A DNA stretch of 64,000 nt, taken from a virus. Below, in pieces: positions 48,222-58,058 of this stretch. Numbering within the stretch: the first letter of the stretch is position 1; each line of letters starts with the position of its first letter. The stretch lies in IMG/VR virus record IMGVR_UViG_3300035181_000471, positions 62,001 through 126,000 of that record; one strand, written 5' to 3'. Under the pieces are notes generated by a model. The model had not been told where the DNA came from. It worked only from the letters and a program-made list of their open reading frames with translations, and searched no databases. A program made the translations under genes and the position numbers.

Positions 48222-49296
48222 TCTCGGCACCGATTTCATGAAAGAGATCAACGAAGGTAGGGTAGCTGTCAGAAGCTCTGCCTTCGCAGAAGAGGTCAAG
48301 ATTAAGACTACGGATGCCATGTCAGAACTAATAACCTTTGGAGCTAGGGTTAGGCCCTTGAGCCTGAAGGGTGAACAGATTGGTTGGGTTAAGGCCCTAC
48401 CCTTCAATGAAAAGAAACAGCTTGACATCTGGTATCCTGATGAGAACACAAGAATCGAACAATTACTGCTTCACACCACTACCTTGACTTCGGAGGAGGT
48501 CAATGACCTTGATAGCGTGGAGTTAAACACCATTCTACGAGTCATTCTGAGCCTTAACCTAGCTGACTTAAGTCTCTACCCTTATGTCTCAGCCTTTGTG
48601 TCTACCAATACCTCCTTTAGATTATCTGCGTCCCACTCCTCCGATCTTTTGGCTCCTAAGCGTATTGTTCTACCTGATGGTAAAGAGTTAAAGCAGTTAT
48701 CTTCCCCTGACATCCTCCAGCTTTGGGTCTCCCTTTGCCGAATTCGTGAGACTACCATTGAGAGGCTTGAGAACGCTCAAAACGCTGGAACCATAGCCAA
48801 GGCTTTCGTGGGGAAGGGTGCTGACAACTACAATAATGCCATCTCCCAGGCCCTAGCTTCGCTGAGAACCGACTCAATTGAGCCCTGGATGGATGTTATC
48901 AACTTCCTCAGCGTCAAAACTGACCAAAATTTACATGATGGCTACGGTCACTCCCACCAGGATAACTCTACCGAGGGTCTAATGAGGGAGATGAGAGGGA
49001 TGAACGAGGGTGACAAGCACGAACAGCTAATGGACGCCTTTCACCAGTCACAACTACGAGAAGAAGAGGAAAAACGCAGAAGAGTGGATGAACTCATCGC
49101 TAGACGCCGAGAAATCCTTGAAGCCGCAGATGCCAATGAAATTATGGTGGTGAGAACCGAGGCAGAGGTCAAGAAGAGGGAGCGAGAGATTCATACCCAG
49201 AAGTATGGATGGATTCAAGAGAAGCAAAAGCGAGACTTACTTAATCAAGCAGACGAAGAGGCACCTGTTGAGACCCGACTCAGTAAGTATGTGTAA
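48199..49296 (+). CDS. structural-operon protein, 365 residues, unknown
   Basis: Soluble, with a charged coiled coil in the last 100 residues (EEEEKRRRVDELIARRREIL). Two starts are possible: 48199 (ATGATGG, weak RBS) and 48214 (ATGAGTAG overlapping the previous stop, with GGTGGAG very close). No known tail domain recognised; a tail chaperone or baseplate role fits the position. Confidence 0.68.
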   Translation: MMGGAMSSLGTDFMKEINEGRVAVRSSAFAEEVKIKTTDAMSELITFGARVRPLSLKGEQIGWVKALPFNEKKQLDIWYPDENTRIEQLLLHTTTLTSEEVNDLDSVELNTILRVILSLNLADLSLYPYVSAFVSTNTSFRLSASHSSDLLAPKRIVLPDGKELKQLSSPDILQLWVSLCRIRETTIERLENAQNAGTIAKAFVGKGADNYNNAISQALASLRTDSIEPWMDVINFLSVKTDQNLHDGYGHSHQDNSTEGLMREMRGMNEGDKHEQLMDAFHQSQLREEEEKRRRVDELIARRREILEAADANEIMVVRTEAEVKKREREIHTQKYGWIQEKQKRDLLNQADEEAPVETRLSKYV

Positions 49297-49308
49297 ATAA
49301 AATAACCC

Positions 49309-49326
49309 AAATTGGCGATCCAATTT
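49309..49326 (+). other. short hairpin between structural genes
   Basis: AAATTGG-CGAT-CCAATTT, a 7-bp perfect stem followed by TAG, in the 44-base gap before the 198-residue gene. It may slow polymerase or protect mRNA; too weak for a confident terminator. Confidence 0.4.
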
Positions 49327-49340
49327 TAGAAGGAGTTTTA

Positions 49341-49937
49341 ATGGCAACGAAGAAGGCAATCGTAAAACCTAAGAAGGTCGAAGAGGTTCAACCTGAACCA
49401 GTGACCCTTAGTGTGGACGAGATTATTGCAGGATTACAGGGATTCGGTATTGAAGACACCGAAGAACTCATCAAACTGACTGTGGATGGCAAGACCGTCA
49501 GCCTCCGTCTATCCAATATTCCCTCTGAGGCTGAAATTCAGTCCCTATACAGTGCCGAAGAGCTAAAAGGACACGCCTGGGTAACCAGAATCAAGTGCGA
49601 GGTTCTCTCCAGAGCTATCAGTTGGATTAATGGCATCTCCTTAAAGGACGCCACCTCAATCTTCATCGTAAACCCCATTACTGGGAACGAAGGTAACATC
49701 CGTCCCATCCTAAGAGATTTACTTATGGGTTGGGGTCAGGAAACCGTCAATGTTCTGTGGAAGATCCTAATGGTCCACTGTCAGAGAATTGAAGACAGAC
49801 TTTATGAGTCTCTACCAGACGCCGCCATCATGACGGATGTAGAAAAGAGATTCTTCCAGAAGGCTCTAGAAGAGATTGAAGAAATTAACCGTGAAGTTGT
49901 AAAGGATTCCATCAAAGAGATGAGAGATTCCGACTAA
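49341..49937 (+). CDS. tail assembly chaperone candidate, 198 residues
   Basis: A Lys/Glu-rich N-terminal tail then a helical domain. It lies nine bases upstream of the tape measure gene, where tail assembly chaperones normally sit. No slippery site for a chaperone frameshift was evident by eye at its 3' end. AGAAGGAG precedes the ATG. Confidence 0.6.
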   Translation: MATKKAIVKPKKVEEVQPEPVTLSVDEIIAGLQGFGIEDTEELIKLTVDGKTVSLRLSNIPSEAEIQSLYSAEELKGHAWVTRIKCEVLSRAISWINGISLKDATSIFIVNPITGNEGNIRPILRDLLMGWGQETVNVLWKILMVHCQRIEDRLYESLPDAAIMTDVEKRFFQKALEEIEEINREVVKDSIKEMRDSD

Positions 49938-49945
49938 GGTAAATA

Positions 49946-52900
49946 ATGGCCTCAAACGCTCAACAGATCAAAGACCTAACCGCCGCAGTAGCCACTTTGC
50001 ACACCAACTCAGCGGCTATCAGCACATCTCTAGCTGAATTTACGAAGGGGTTCAAAGAGTCCATTGACCCCGCTAAGAAACTTAGCGATCATGTTAAGCG
50101 TTTAGGTGACAATCTGAAGGACACCCTAGCTGACACTGAAGATATGAGTGCTTTGTTAAAGACTCTTGGCAAATCTGCTAAGGATCTCGCTAGAACTGAT
50201 TGGTCTGCCCCAGGCGCTATAGACAAGGCCAATGAAGCATTAAAGAAGATGATTAAAAATGCAGAGGATTTGAGGAAAACAAAGAACCTCACTCTAGAGA
50301 CTGAGAAGGCATTAACAAAGCAGATTGAGGCGATGACAACAGCCCAAGTTAAGCTAGCTAGCGGAGTTATGCTTCTTGACGATGAGTGGGAGAAGTTGGA
50401 AGATACCGTCAATAGTGTAGTCAAGGGTGTGGATTCTATTGATTTCAAAAAAGCCAAGGCTGGAATGACCAGCTTAGGCTCCGCCTTAGGTTCCGTAGCT
50501 AGTGTATTCAAGGATATCAATGCATTCCAGTTCAAGAACATTACTGACGCTTTCTCAAAAATGAGAACTGATGCCAAAGAGATGAAGAAACACATGGCCG
50601 AAGGAGGAGCCGGGTGGAAGGCTCAGCAAGATGCTAGAAAAATTTTAAGTGGTGATGACAAAGATGCCAAGAGGAAGCTATTGGCTGATGGCTTTGAGGC
50701 TTCTGGGAAGAGTAGAATGAACCCTATGGGTTGGATTGACAAGGGTCTTGCAAAGGTGATGGCTAGACAAGTGGCAAACGGGGGAGGTCAGACCCTTACC
50801 AAAATGTTTGCTCAAGGTGGTGGGTCTATTACCGCTGGTGGTGGTATGGATGTCATGTCAATGATGGGGAAGATGTCTCCAATGATCACTGTATTCTCAA
50901 CTCTTCTAGAGGCTGTGGGTTCTGTAGCAAAGAGGAAAAATGACATTTACCAGGGACTTGGTAAGGGTGGGCTCCTAGCCGGAAACACTGATGTTCGTGG
51001 TGTTTATAGTGGTATGATTGACAAGTTAACACCAGAAAAGCCCTTATCTTTTTCTACCTCCGTTATGGGGATGAACTTTGATAAAAATCTAGAGATCATG
51101 AAGAGTCTCGTAGAAAATGGTATTGGCATCAGAGGTATGGGAACAGGTCAGTCTGCACAAGGAGCCTTGGAGGGAGGACAAGCTACGACTGCTATGGGTG
51201 GTATCATGCGTAACTCATATATTTTTGGTAGCAACCTCGGGATGAGTAACCAGGAGTCGGTCGCACTCACAGCTAAAGCCATCACCGAGTTCAACCAGTC
51301 ATTCCAGCAGACAGAAGACCTATTCATTAATATCAACAAGGGTGTTTCCGCCACTGGTTTGACAACAACTAAGTACCTCGGATTGATTGATCAGATCACT
51401 GGACAGTTTAGTAGATTTAATAAAACACTTGCCGACACCGTTGCCGTCATCACAGCAATGGGTAAGTCGGGGAAATACACAGCGGAGTATATGTCTGAAA
51501 TGATGAAGGCCGTTTCTGGTGGGGAGAAGAGCTTTGAACAGAGAGCCTTTGCCTATGACACTATGTCGAAAGACGATAGAAAAGGTCTACTTGATAACTA
51601 CAGAAGGCAGTCTCAAGCTTCTGGAGATGCACTAGCTGGGCAACTAGGTATCAAGAGTTCTGACCTAGAGAAGATGTCTGACGCAGACATTAACGAGTTG
51701 GTTAATAAAAAGATTGAGGGCATGTCAGATCTTGACAAGAAGCAGTATGGTAGTTTACAGAGTCAGTACTTAAACAATAGAAGCAATCTATCAGCTAGAG
51801 AAAGAGCATTCAAGTCTGGTGATGTAGTTGCAATGGCTGGCGTGGACATGAGTGTTGGTGCTACAAGAGAAGGTGAAACTGCTCAGCAGATGGCGCTTCT
51901 AAATGTTCTTGTTAAGAACATGGGTGGGAAAGATATTTCGGATTTTTCAGATAGAGAAAAACGAGCCAAGATCATATCAAACCCTGGATTCAGTTTGATG
52001 GCACAACAGTTAGGAATCTCTGATGTAAAGGGGTTAACAGGGGCCTTACCCGCTGCCCAGATGCAATTAGCCAAGGAATTTCAGAATACCAAGCCTGGGA
52101 TGAAAGGTAAATCCCTCGATCAAGTTATGCAATCTCCAGAATTCCAGAAGTTCTTGTCTAGTGGTGCTGGCGCTAATAAGATGGCCGAAGTAATCACCAA
52201 AGAAATGCGTGATGCAGAAGAGAAGAAATCAGCCGACAACTACAAGTCGATCACTGACCCACTCTCCATCATTAAAAACACACTTAAGGCCCTTCTCGAC
52301 AACATCATTAAGATGCTATCCGTAGTAGTAGATATCTTCACCTTTAGTATATTCAAGAGTGACGCAGAAAGTAACAAAAAGGGAATCGAAATCGCTGATG
52401 CGTACGGTCACACTGGAACTCAAGGAGAGCGCGACTTCTACAGATCCCAAGCTGATGAAGCTTTTAAAAAGGTAGATTCGGACAAGTCAATTGAAGACGC
52501 AGGCATGAGGGATGCCCTAAAATCGCGCATCACTCAAGCCAGAGATGAGTATGAAATGTTGAGTAAAGCCAAAGAGGAAAAAACTCTAACTGAGGATATG
52601 GGGAAGAGACTAGCTGTTCTAGGTAGCCAGATGAATAGGTTCCAATCAGGAACCGCTATGGACGGCCTGACAGTGTTTGATACTAACGCTAAGTTTACAC
52701 AGGCTGATATTGACAAACATAAAAAAGCTTTAAACGGTGGACCCGTAAAGGCCACCACACTTTCTGATGTCAATGCTCAAGATCAAGCTGTTGATAGTGC
52801 AGTTACCGCCACTCTCAGTAAACTAGATAGCGGTGATTTCTCAGGATTCCTAAAGAATGGCGCAGTTGCAGGGGACACCCTTGGTAGGGATCTAATCGCT

Positions 52901-53071
52901 GATATCAAGAAATACCAGGATGACATTAAAGCCGCCAGCACCGATGCAGAAAGAGCTAAGGTGGATACCGAATTCAAAGCTAACATCACAAATAACTACA
53001 CCAATGTTGATGCGTCCACAGTGCTTGGTGCCATCAAAGGCACTAATGTAGCTGGAGAAACGGCTAAGTAA
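49946..53071 (+). CDS. tape measure protein
   Basis: 1041 residues, mostly helical with long coiled-coil regions (MASNAQQIKDLTAAVATLHT start), a Gly/Met-rich hydrophobic segment near residue 290-330 (AQGGGSITAGGGMDVMSMMG), and a second hydrophobic stretch near 780. This profile, with size, place after a chaperone-like gene and before baseplate genes, identifies the protein that sets tail length and occupies the tube. Coupled to the next gene by TAATG. Confidence 0.85.
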   Translation: MASNAQQIKDLTAAVATLHTNSAAISTSLAEFTKGFKESIDPAKKLSDHVKRLGDNLKDTLADTEDMSALLKTLGKSAKDLARTDWSAPGAIDKANEALKKMIKNAEDLRKTKNLTLETEKALTKQIEAMTTAQVKLASGVMLLDDEWEKLEDTVNSVVKGVDSIDFKKAKAGMTSLGSALGSVASVFKDINAFQFKNITDAFSKMRTDAKEMKKHMAEGGAGWKAQQDARKILSGDDKDAKRKLLADGFEASGKSRMNPMGWIDKGLAKVMARQVANGGGQTLTKMFAQGGGSITAGGGMDVMSMMGKMSPMITVFSTLLEAVGSVAKRKNDIYQGLGKGGLLAGNTDVRGVYSGMIDKLTPEKPLSFSTSVMGMNFDKNLEIMKSLVENGIGIRGMGTGQSAQGALEGGQATTAMGGIMRNSYIFGSNLGMSNQESVALTAKAITEFNQSFQQTEDLFININKGVSATGLTTTKYLGLIDQITGQFSRFNKTLADTVAVITAMGKSGKYTAEYMSEMMKAVSGGEKSFEQRAFAYDTMSKDDRKGLLDNYRRQSQASGDALAGQLGIKSSDLEKMSDADINELVNKKIEGMSDLDKKQYGSLQSQYLNNRSNLSARERAFKSGDVVAMAGVDMSVGATREGETAQQMALLNVLVKNMGGKDISDFSDREKRAKIISNPGFSLMAQQLGISDVKGLTGALPAAQMQLAKEFQNTKPGMKGKSLDQVMQSPEFQKFLSSGAGANKMAEVITKEMRDAEEKKSADNYKSITDPLSIIKNTLKALLDNIIKMLSVVVDIFTFSIFKSDAESNKKGIEIADAYGHTGTQGERDFYRSQADEAFKKVDSDKSIEDAGMRDALKSRITQARDEYEMLSKAKEEKTLTEDMGKRLAVLGSQMNRFQSGTAMDGLTVFDTNAKFTQADIDKHKKALNGGPVKATTLSDVNAQDQAVDSAVTATLSKLDSGDFSGFLKNGAVAGDTLGRDLIADIKKYQDDIKAASTDAERAKVDTEFKANITNNYTNVDASTVLGAIKGTNVAGETAK

Positions 53072-54480
53072 TGGGTAAATCTCCTTCTCCATCCCCATCA
53101 GTTCGTGATGCGATCACTTCTGGTGCAAGAACTTGGAAGCAAGATCCTAAGGTCATGCTTGCGTTTGCACAGGTGGAATCTTCGTTTAATCCAGCACCTA
53201 AGCCATCCGATGAGAAGGAATCTACCGGACTTTTTCAAATTAGGAGAGAGACCTGGGCTGGCCTAGTCAAAGATAAGCTGATTACTGGTGATTATTCAAC
53301 CAATCCTGCTGAACAGAGTAGAGCCGCCGCCGCACTAGTATCTCAACTAACAACTGAGATGAATGGGGACATGAAGGCTGTGGCAGTAGCCTACAACGCT
53401 GGCCCTAAAGCTGGTCTCCGTTTTAAGGCGCTCGTAGCTCAAGGGTGGTCAGATGTCGAAGCTAATAAGCAAGCAGTCCTAGAGGCTGGAAGGGGAGACC
53501 CTTCCTACATCGTAAAATGGACTAAGGCCGCTGGGATGCAAGCCTCGACTGGTGGAACTCACACGGCAGGCTCAAATACATCCGAAGCTTCATCTACCTC
53601 ACAAACCGTCACAGAAGGTCCGCCATCTGACTATGTTCCACTGGTTTCTGATTCGGTAGAAGCCTCCATCGTTACAGAAGGGAACACCCGCTCTCTCTTC
53701 ATTGACGAGGGTCTAGACTCTCTCCCCTGGTACGAAGACCAAGATCTTCTAGTTGGTAATCCGCACCTTAAGAAACTTCAGTACCCCGTTACCTTCTCCA
53801 TCAATCTAAAGGAATTTGCTTCACCTTTAATGGCAACAAAGGACTCACCCCTTACTGTAAAGCTCAATTGTAGCCTTGATTCCGAAACTATCAATATGAA
53901 ACACATTATCAATAAATCTAACACAAGAACCGGGTTCCACATGACTTTCTGGGGGATGGAGCCAGACACAATTACCGGCTCTGGTTCTACTGGTGTGTTC
54001 ATGAACCAGTTTGGAGTTACGGACTTGATGAGTCTTGCTGTTACTCCAGACGAGCTATTTGACGCCGCAGAAGAGGCAGGACAGGGCGCTCCACTTCTGA
54101 ACACACCAAGAAACTCCAGACTTCGCGTAGCCGCTCAAGATGCCTTTGTGGAGCTTCTATCCCTATTCAGAAACAACGGCATCACCCGCTACAAGAGAGA
54201 TAACTACGAAGATGGGGATTCCGTGACTATTAATCGTGACCAAATCCAGCAATCTGTGTGGTCCGAGAAATATGGAGACACCTCTTACACTAGAAATGCT
54301 AGAAACAACGATGTTATGGTTAAAGGTAATGTCGTGATGAAGTTTAAGAGTAATTACTACCACGGGTATTTCAAATCCCTTTCATGGACAATGGACGCTG
54401 AGAATCCATTCCAGTGGAAGTTTGATTTCACCTTCCAAGTCCAGAAGACCGTTTCCTTTGTATTCTACCCCAGAGCCTAA
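53071..54480 (+). CDS. lytic transglycosylase fused to a tail/baseplate domain
   Basis: 469 residues. Residues about 20-150 are an SLT-type lysozyme-like domain: AFAQVESSFNP with the catalytic Glu near 36, STGLFQIRRETW and VAVAYNAGP. After a Thr/Ser-rich linker, the C-terminal 300 residues are beta-rich tail protein (residues around TGFHMTFWGMEPDTITG). It would thin peptidoglycan during DNA injection. The C-terminal part resembles the next protein. Confidence 0.85.
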   Translation: MGKSPSPSPSVRDAITSGARTWKQDPKVMLAFAQVESSFNPAPKPSDEKESTGLFQIRRETWAGLVKDKLITGDYSTNPAEQSRAAAALVSQLTTEMNGDMKAVAVAYNAGPKAGLRFKALVAQGWSDVEANKQAVLEAGRGDPSYIVKWTKAAGMQASTGGTHTAGSNTSEASSTSQTVTEGPPSDYVPLVSDSVEASIVTEGNTRSLFIDEGLDSLPWYEDQDLLVGNPHLKKLQYPVTFSINLKEFASPLMATKDSPLTVKLNCSLDSETINMKHIINKSNTRTGFHMTFWGMEPDTITGSGSTGVFMNQFGVTDLMSLAVTPDELFDAAEEAGQGAPLLNTPRNSRLRVAAQDAFVELLSLFRNNGITRYKRDNYEDGDSVTINRDQIQQSVWSEKYGDTSYTRNARNNDVMVKGNVVMKFKSNYYHGYFKSLSWTMDAENPFQWKFDFTFQVQKTVSFVFYPRA

Positions 54481-55452
54481 ATGTCAGATATTCTATTCCC
54501 AACAGATTATGACCTAACCACCGCGCAAAGAGTGGGGCTACTTCCCATTCGTGGGGAAAAGAGAATCATTCCCGTTGATGTTGGAGTGACAGGGGAGGAT
54601 GATGAAACGGCCATTAGTGCCATTTCCAATGTAAAGGCCACCCTAACCGACTATGTGACCGTCAGACTCCTAAACAGAAAAGGTGAAAACTATGTCTACC
54701 GTTTCCTAGTCAACCCTAAAACTATTTCAGTCGCTCACCAGACCTTAGACTCACATTCCATGACCAGAGCCGGGTGGCAGTTTGGGGTATGGGGGGAGGA
54801 CACCATCGACCTCCACATCTCTGGCTCCACCGCAGGGCAATACCACTTCAACGGAACCACTGACGCATTTGAAGAATTCAGTATTAGTTATAGAAACATC
54901 ATGGAGTTAATGAATCTTTTTGAAAACAATGGCTATACCTTTGAAGGAGATGATCTTAACTCAACGAATGTATTTGCCGCCGACTTTACTAGACGAAGAA
55001 TTAAATATCACCAGGATGTTGAATTAAAAGTTGGAAACTTCATCTGGAGAGGGATGTTCACTACTATGAGTCTCTCTAGCACAGCCGACACCCCCTACTA
55101 CAACAAGTTTGATCTCGGTTTTCTAGCTTGGAAGGAAGACTATAAGAAGGAATCTCCTTGGAGAAGTCCCATCGTAAATAGTGTCTACAGAGGCCACTCC
55201 AAAGAAGTTCTTGATATGCTAGAAGCAAAAGCACAGCAAGAGGCGGAATACGCTGCTGATGCCGCCGCCAAAGAAGAATCTGCAAAGCAGTCAGATGCCG
55301 CCATTCAAAACGAGATTCTAACTCAAGGTATTCAACAAGGTATCGTGGACCCAAGAACCGCCTTTGGTCAAACATCCTACAACAATCAAACCCCTCTCAT
55401 CGCAGACGCATTAGTTCGTATGCAGTTATTTGGGTCAGAAGGAAACTTATAA
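54481..55452 (+). CDS. baseplate/tail protein, 323 residues
   Basis: Beta-rich with a helical Ala-rich C-terminus (ALEAKAQQEAEYAADAAAKE-like). The central segment MTRAGWQFGVWGEDTIDLHI-SGSTAGQYHFNG aligns by eye with the C-terminal domain of the preceding protein (TRTGFHMTFWGMEPDTIT-GSGSTGVFMNQFG). Likely a related subunit near the baseplate hub. Confidence 0.68.
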   Translation: MSDILFPTDYDLTTAQRVGLLPIRGEKRIIPVDVGVTGEDDETAISAISNVKATLTDYVTVRLLNRKGENYVYRFLVNPKTISVAHQTLDSHSMTRAGWQFGVWGEDTIDLHISGSTAGQYHFNGTTDAFEEFSISYRNIMELMNLFENNGYTFEGDDLNSTNVFAADFTRRRIKYHQDVELKVGNFIWRGMFTTMSLSSTADTPYYNKFDLGFLAWKEDYKKESPWRSPIVNSVYRGHSKEVLDMLEAKAQQEAEYAADAAAKEESAKQSDAAIQNEILTQGIQQGIVDPRTAFGQTSYNNQTPLIADALVRMQLFGSEGNL

Positions 55453-58058
55453 TGACTCAAATCAGAAACATCATTCAATCCGCGCCTAGTAGAGAGATCA
55501 TCAAGACCGCTCCTGATATGGTTGTGTATATTGATGGGCTTCCATTTTTCATTAACCCTTATTTGAAGGATGAGTCTAACAACTACACCACCGTAAACTT
55601 CAATGACTATGTTACTGCAATAGCAACAAACTATGGTGTTGATAATTTAATCCCATCAGGCTCCATCAATCTTTCAGTTCCTAACGGCTCCAAGCAGTTG
55701 TTCATGGCTCCAGGCGGGGGGCTACTCATTGACACAATGAGTGAGGTGAGGATCTATGCAAAGTCATACTTCTTCAGCCCAACAGGTAATACCGTTTACA
55801 GAAGAATTTTTAATGGGATGATTAAGTCAGTAGACTACAATGAGAACAATACTTCTCTTGAAATCGCAATTTCCGTGGTGGGAATTCTTCATTTGATGGA
55901 GTTGATGCAGACTGATCGCGCACCAGCAACCATGTCTAATTCCTCTGAGAGTCAGACTCCAATGCAAACGGTGGACTCTAACAAGAACGCTTACCAAGTT
56001 ATTGTGGCGACCTTCAGACGAGCGATGGATTACTCCGGTTTTTTGAAGACTGCCATTGGGACCAAGGAAGAAAAAATCAAAGACTCGGCTCTTGCGGCCA
56101 GTCTTAAGGCTAACTTCATAGCCAAGTGGCAAGAACGCTTGACCGATTTGAGAAAGTATGTCCACCTATTTGGTTACAAGGAAACAGTAGCTCAGCCAGA
56201 TAGTGTAGACGCTAAGTCACAAGATGTGAAGAACACCAAGGACACCACCAAGGCTTCTGGAGCAGAGGCTTCCAGTGTAGAGAGTCAGGCAAACAACTAC
56301 CTGACAAACTCTATCAGAAGGCACCTACCTGAGTTTGCTCTAGGATCTATCCAATTGTTCCAGGGTAAGATCATGCCTAGACTTGAGATCGTTAGAGCCG
56401 CCATTGAGTCCATTGGCTATGAGGGTTATCAGGATGTAGACGGGTCTATCATCATTAAACCGCCTCTCTACAACCTAGATTCCACCATCATTGGGGATAC
56501 CTCCAAGATCAAGGATGAGAACCTATCCGAGTATTCTAACCCATTCATCATTCACCTATCCGAAGTTTTAGGTGAGAACTACATGGAAGATGAGTCGGCC
56601 ATTAGAAGAACCAGAATGACGGTTCAGGGTGGGTTTAATCCCGCTGGCTGGCAAATGGGAATGGCAAACAGCCTGAAGGCTGTAGGCTCCTTCATTGATG
56701 TAAACCTAGTTCGTAAATTTGGTGTTCGTGATGAAGCTCCTAGACAGCTTAATTTCTTGTCACACAATTCAAAGGCTATCTTCGCCTTTGCCGCTATGGA
56801 GTTGGTGAAACTTAACAAAAACTTCAGAACTTATCATGTCACCATACCTCTCAGACCTGAGATGAGGTTAGGCTTCCCAATCTTCATTCCACACCTTGAT
56901 ATGTATGCTTATGTCTCTGGGATAGGGGTCTCATACAATGTTGGTGGTCGCGCAGATATGTCGCTAACCTGTAACTTCATCCGTAAAAGACCACAATTTC
57001 CTACTTATCAGAAGACTGAGAAAGGGGAACCCATCATCGTGTACGCCTCCCAGCCTAATCTAGTTCACAAGTGGACTAAGAGCGGAGGGTCAACTGTATT
57101 CAACAGTGATCAGATGAAAGCAGATCAGCTAGGATTGTTGGTCACTGGTTCCCCAGCTACTATCCATAACCCCTTTAAGCCTTCGGATGAGCAAAATGCC
57201 ATAGATTCCTATGTTAAGAAGAAACTTGGAAACCTATTCGAAACTCATACCGACTCTAAGGACATGAACTGGACCGTCCAGAAAGATGATGAAAAGTTCT
57301 TTGGAGATGAATTTGATATTGATAACATCAGCACTGAGCGTCCAGCCGGAAAGAAGGTGGTTTCCAACAATGGAGTTTACATTGATAAACTAACTTCAGC
57401 CCAGCCTTTCACAGATGAAAAGGGCTATGAAGTTATGACTCCATTTGCTTGGGGTCGATACTCCTCCGTGAGCGAAGCCATTTATGAGTTTACTAGAGGC
57501 GGAACAATTGAAGACACTAGAGGAATTGAAACTAAAACCGCTGAGAGTAAAGCCCTCCTAAAGACCTCCTCTGCCTTCCTCTACGCTGGTATGGCAACTC
57601 CAGTTCTAGCTCCAACAAGTGCTTCTCAATTGCGAACAGTTACGGAAAAGACTGGTGGAGATGCCGCTAAAATTGTGGATGAATTGCAGTTATTTGATCG
57701 CTCTAATGTCATTTCGTTTGAGATGGACTTCACTGGAGGTAATAGACTTAACAATGATTCTACTCAGCTACAAGCTATGGCTGACTCCGCAGATTTCTCC
57801 AATGTTGTCGATGTGACTCCTCCACCCGTGTCTCCTACAAGTGATCAATCCGCCCTACAAAGAGCCGAGTCTTTCCTTGCTGGCACACAAGATTATCTAA
57901 AATCAGTTCTTAACGAAGGCAGTAATAGTAATAGTGATGTGTCTCTATTGCCACAAAACACCGATCTAGGAACTTACGCAACCCCAGGCTCAATCTCTTC
58001 AAGCCTGTCAAAGCTTCAAGCGACTTGGGTTAACCTAGGGAAAGGGACGGTTGAGTAA
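55452..58058 (+). CDS. baseplate hub candidate, 868 residues
   Basis: Large, mixed alpha/beta. The block TIPLRPEMRLGFPIFIPHLDM-YAYVSGIGVSYNVGGRADMSLTCNFIRKRP is the kind of strand-rich hub segment seen in phage late-control/gp27-like proteins, followed by a linker-rich C-terminal third. Its gene lies between the lysozyme-like protein and the OB/spike protein, the usual hub position. Assignment is inferred. Confidence 0.62.
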   Translation: MTQIRNIIQSAPSREIIKTAPDMVVYIDGLPFFINPYLKDESNNYTTVNFNDYVTAIATNYGVDNLIPSGSINLSVPNGSKQLFMAPGGGLLIDTMSEVRIYAKSYFFSPTGNTVYRRIFNGMIKSVDYNENNTSLEIAISVVGILHLMELMQTDRAPATMSNSSESQTPMQTVDSNKNAYQVIVATFRRAMDYSGFLKTAIGTKEEKIKDSALAASLKANFIAKWQERLTDLRKYVHLFGYKETVAQPDSVDAKSQDVKNTKDTTKASGAEASSVESQANNYLTNSIRRHLPEFALGSIQLFQGKIMPRLEIVRAAIESIGYEGYQDVDGSIIIKPPLYNLDSTIIGDTSKIKDENLSEYSNPFIIHLSEVLGENYMEDESAIRRTRMTVQGGFNPAGWQMGMANSLKAVGSFIDVNLVRKFGVRDEAPRQLNFLSHNSKAIFAFAAMELVKLNKNFRTYHVTIPLRPEMRLGFPIFIPHLDMYAYVSGIGVSYNVGGRADMSLTCNFIRKRPQFPTYQKTEKGEPIIVYASQPNLVHKWTKSGGSTVFNSDQMKADQLGLLVTGSPATIHNPFKPSDEQNAIDSYVKKKLGNLFETHTDSKDMNWTVQKDDEKFFGDEFDIDNISTERPAGKKVVSNNGVYIDKLTSAQPFTDEKGYEVMTPFAWGRYSSVSEAIYEFTRGGTIEDTRGIETKTAESKALLKTSSAFLYAGMATPVLAPTSASQLRTVTEKTGGDAAKIVDELQLFDRSNVISFEMDFTGGNRLNNDSTQLQAMADSADFSNVVDVTPPPVSPTSDQSALQRAESFLAGTQDYLKSVLNEGSNSNSDVSLLPQNTDLGTYATPGSISSSLSKLQATWVNLGKGTVE

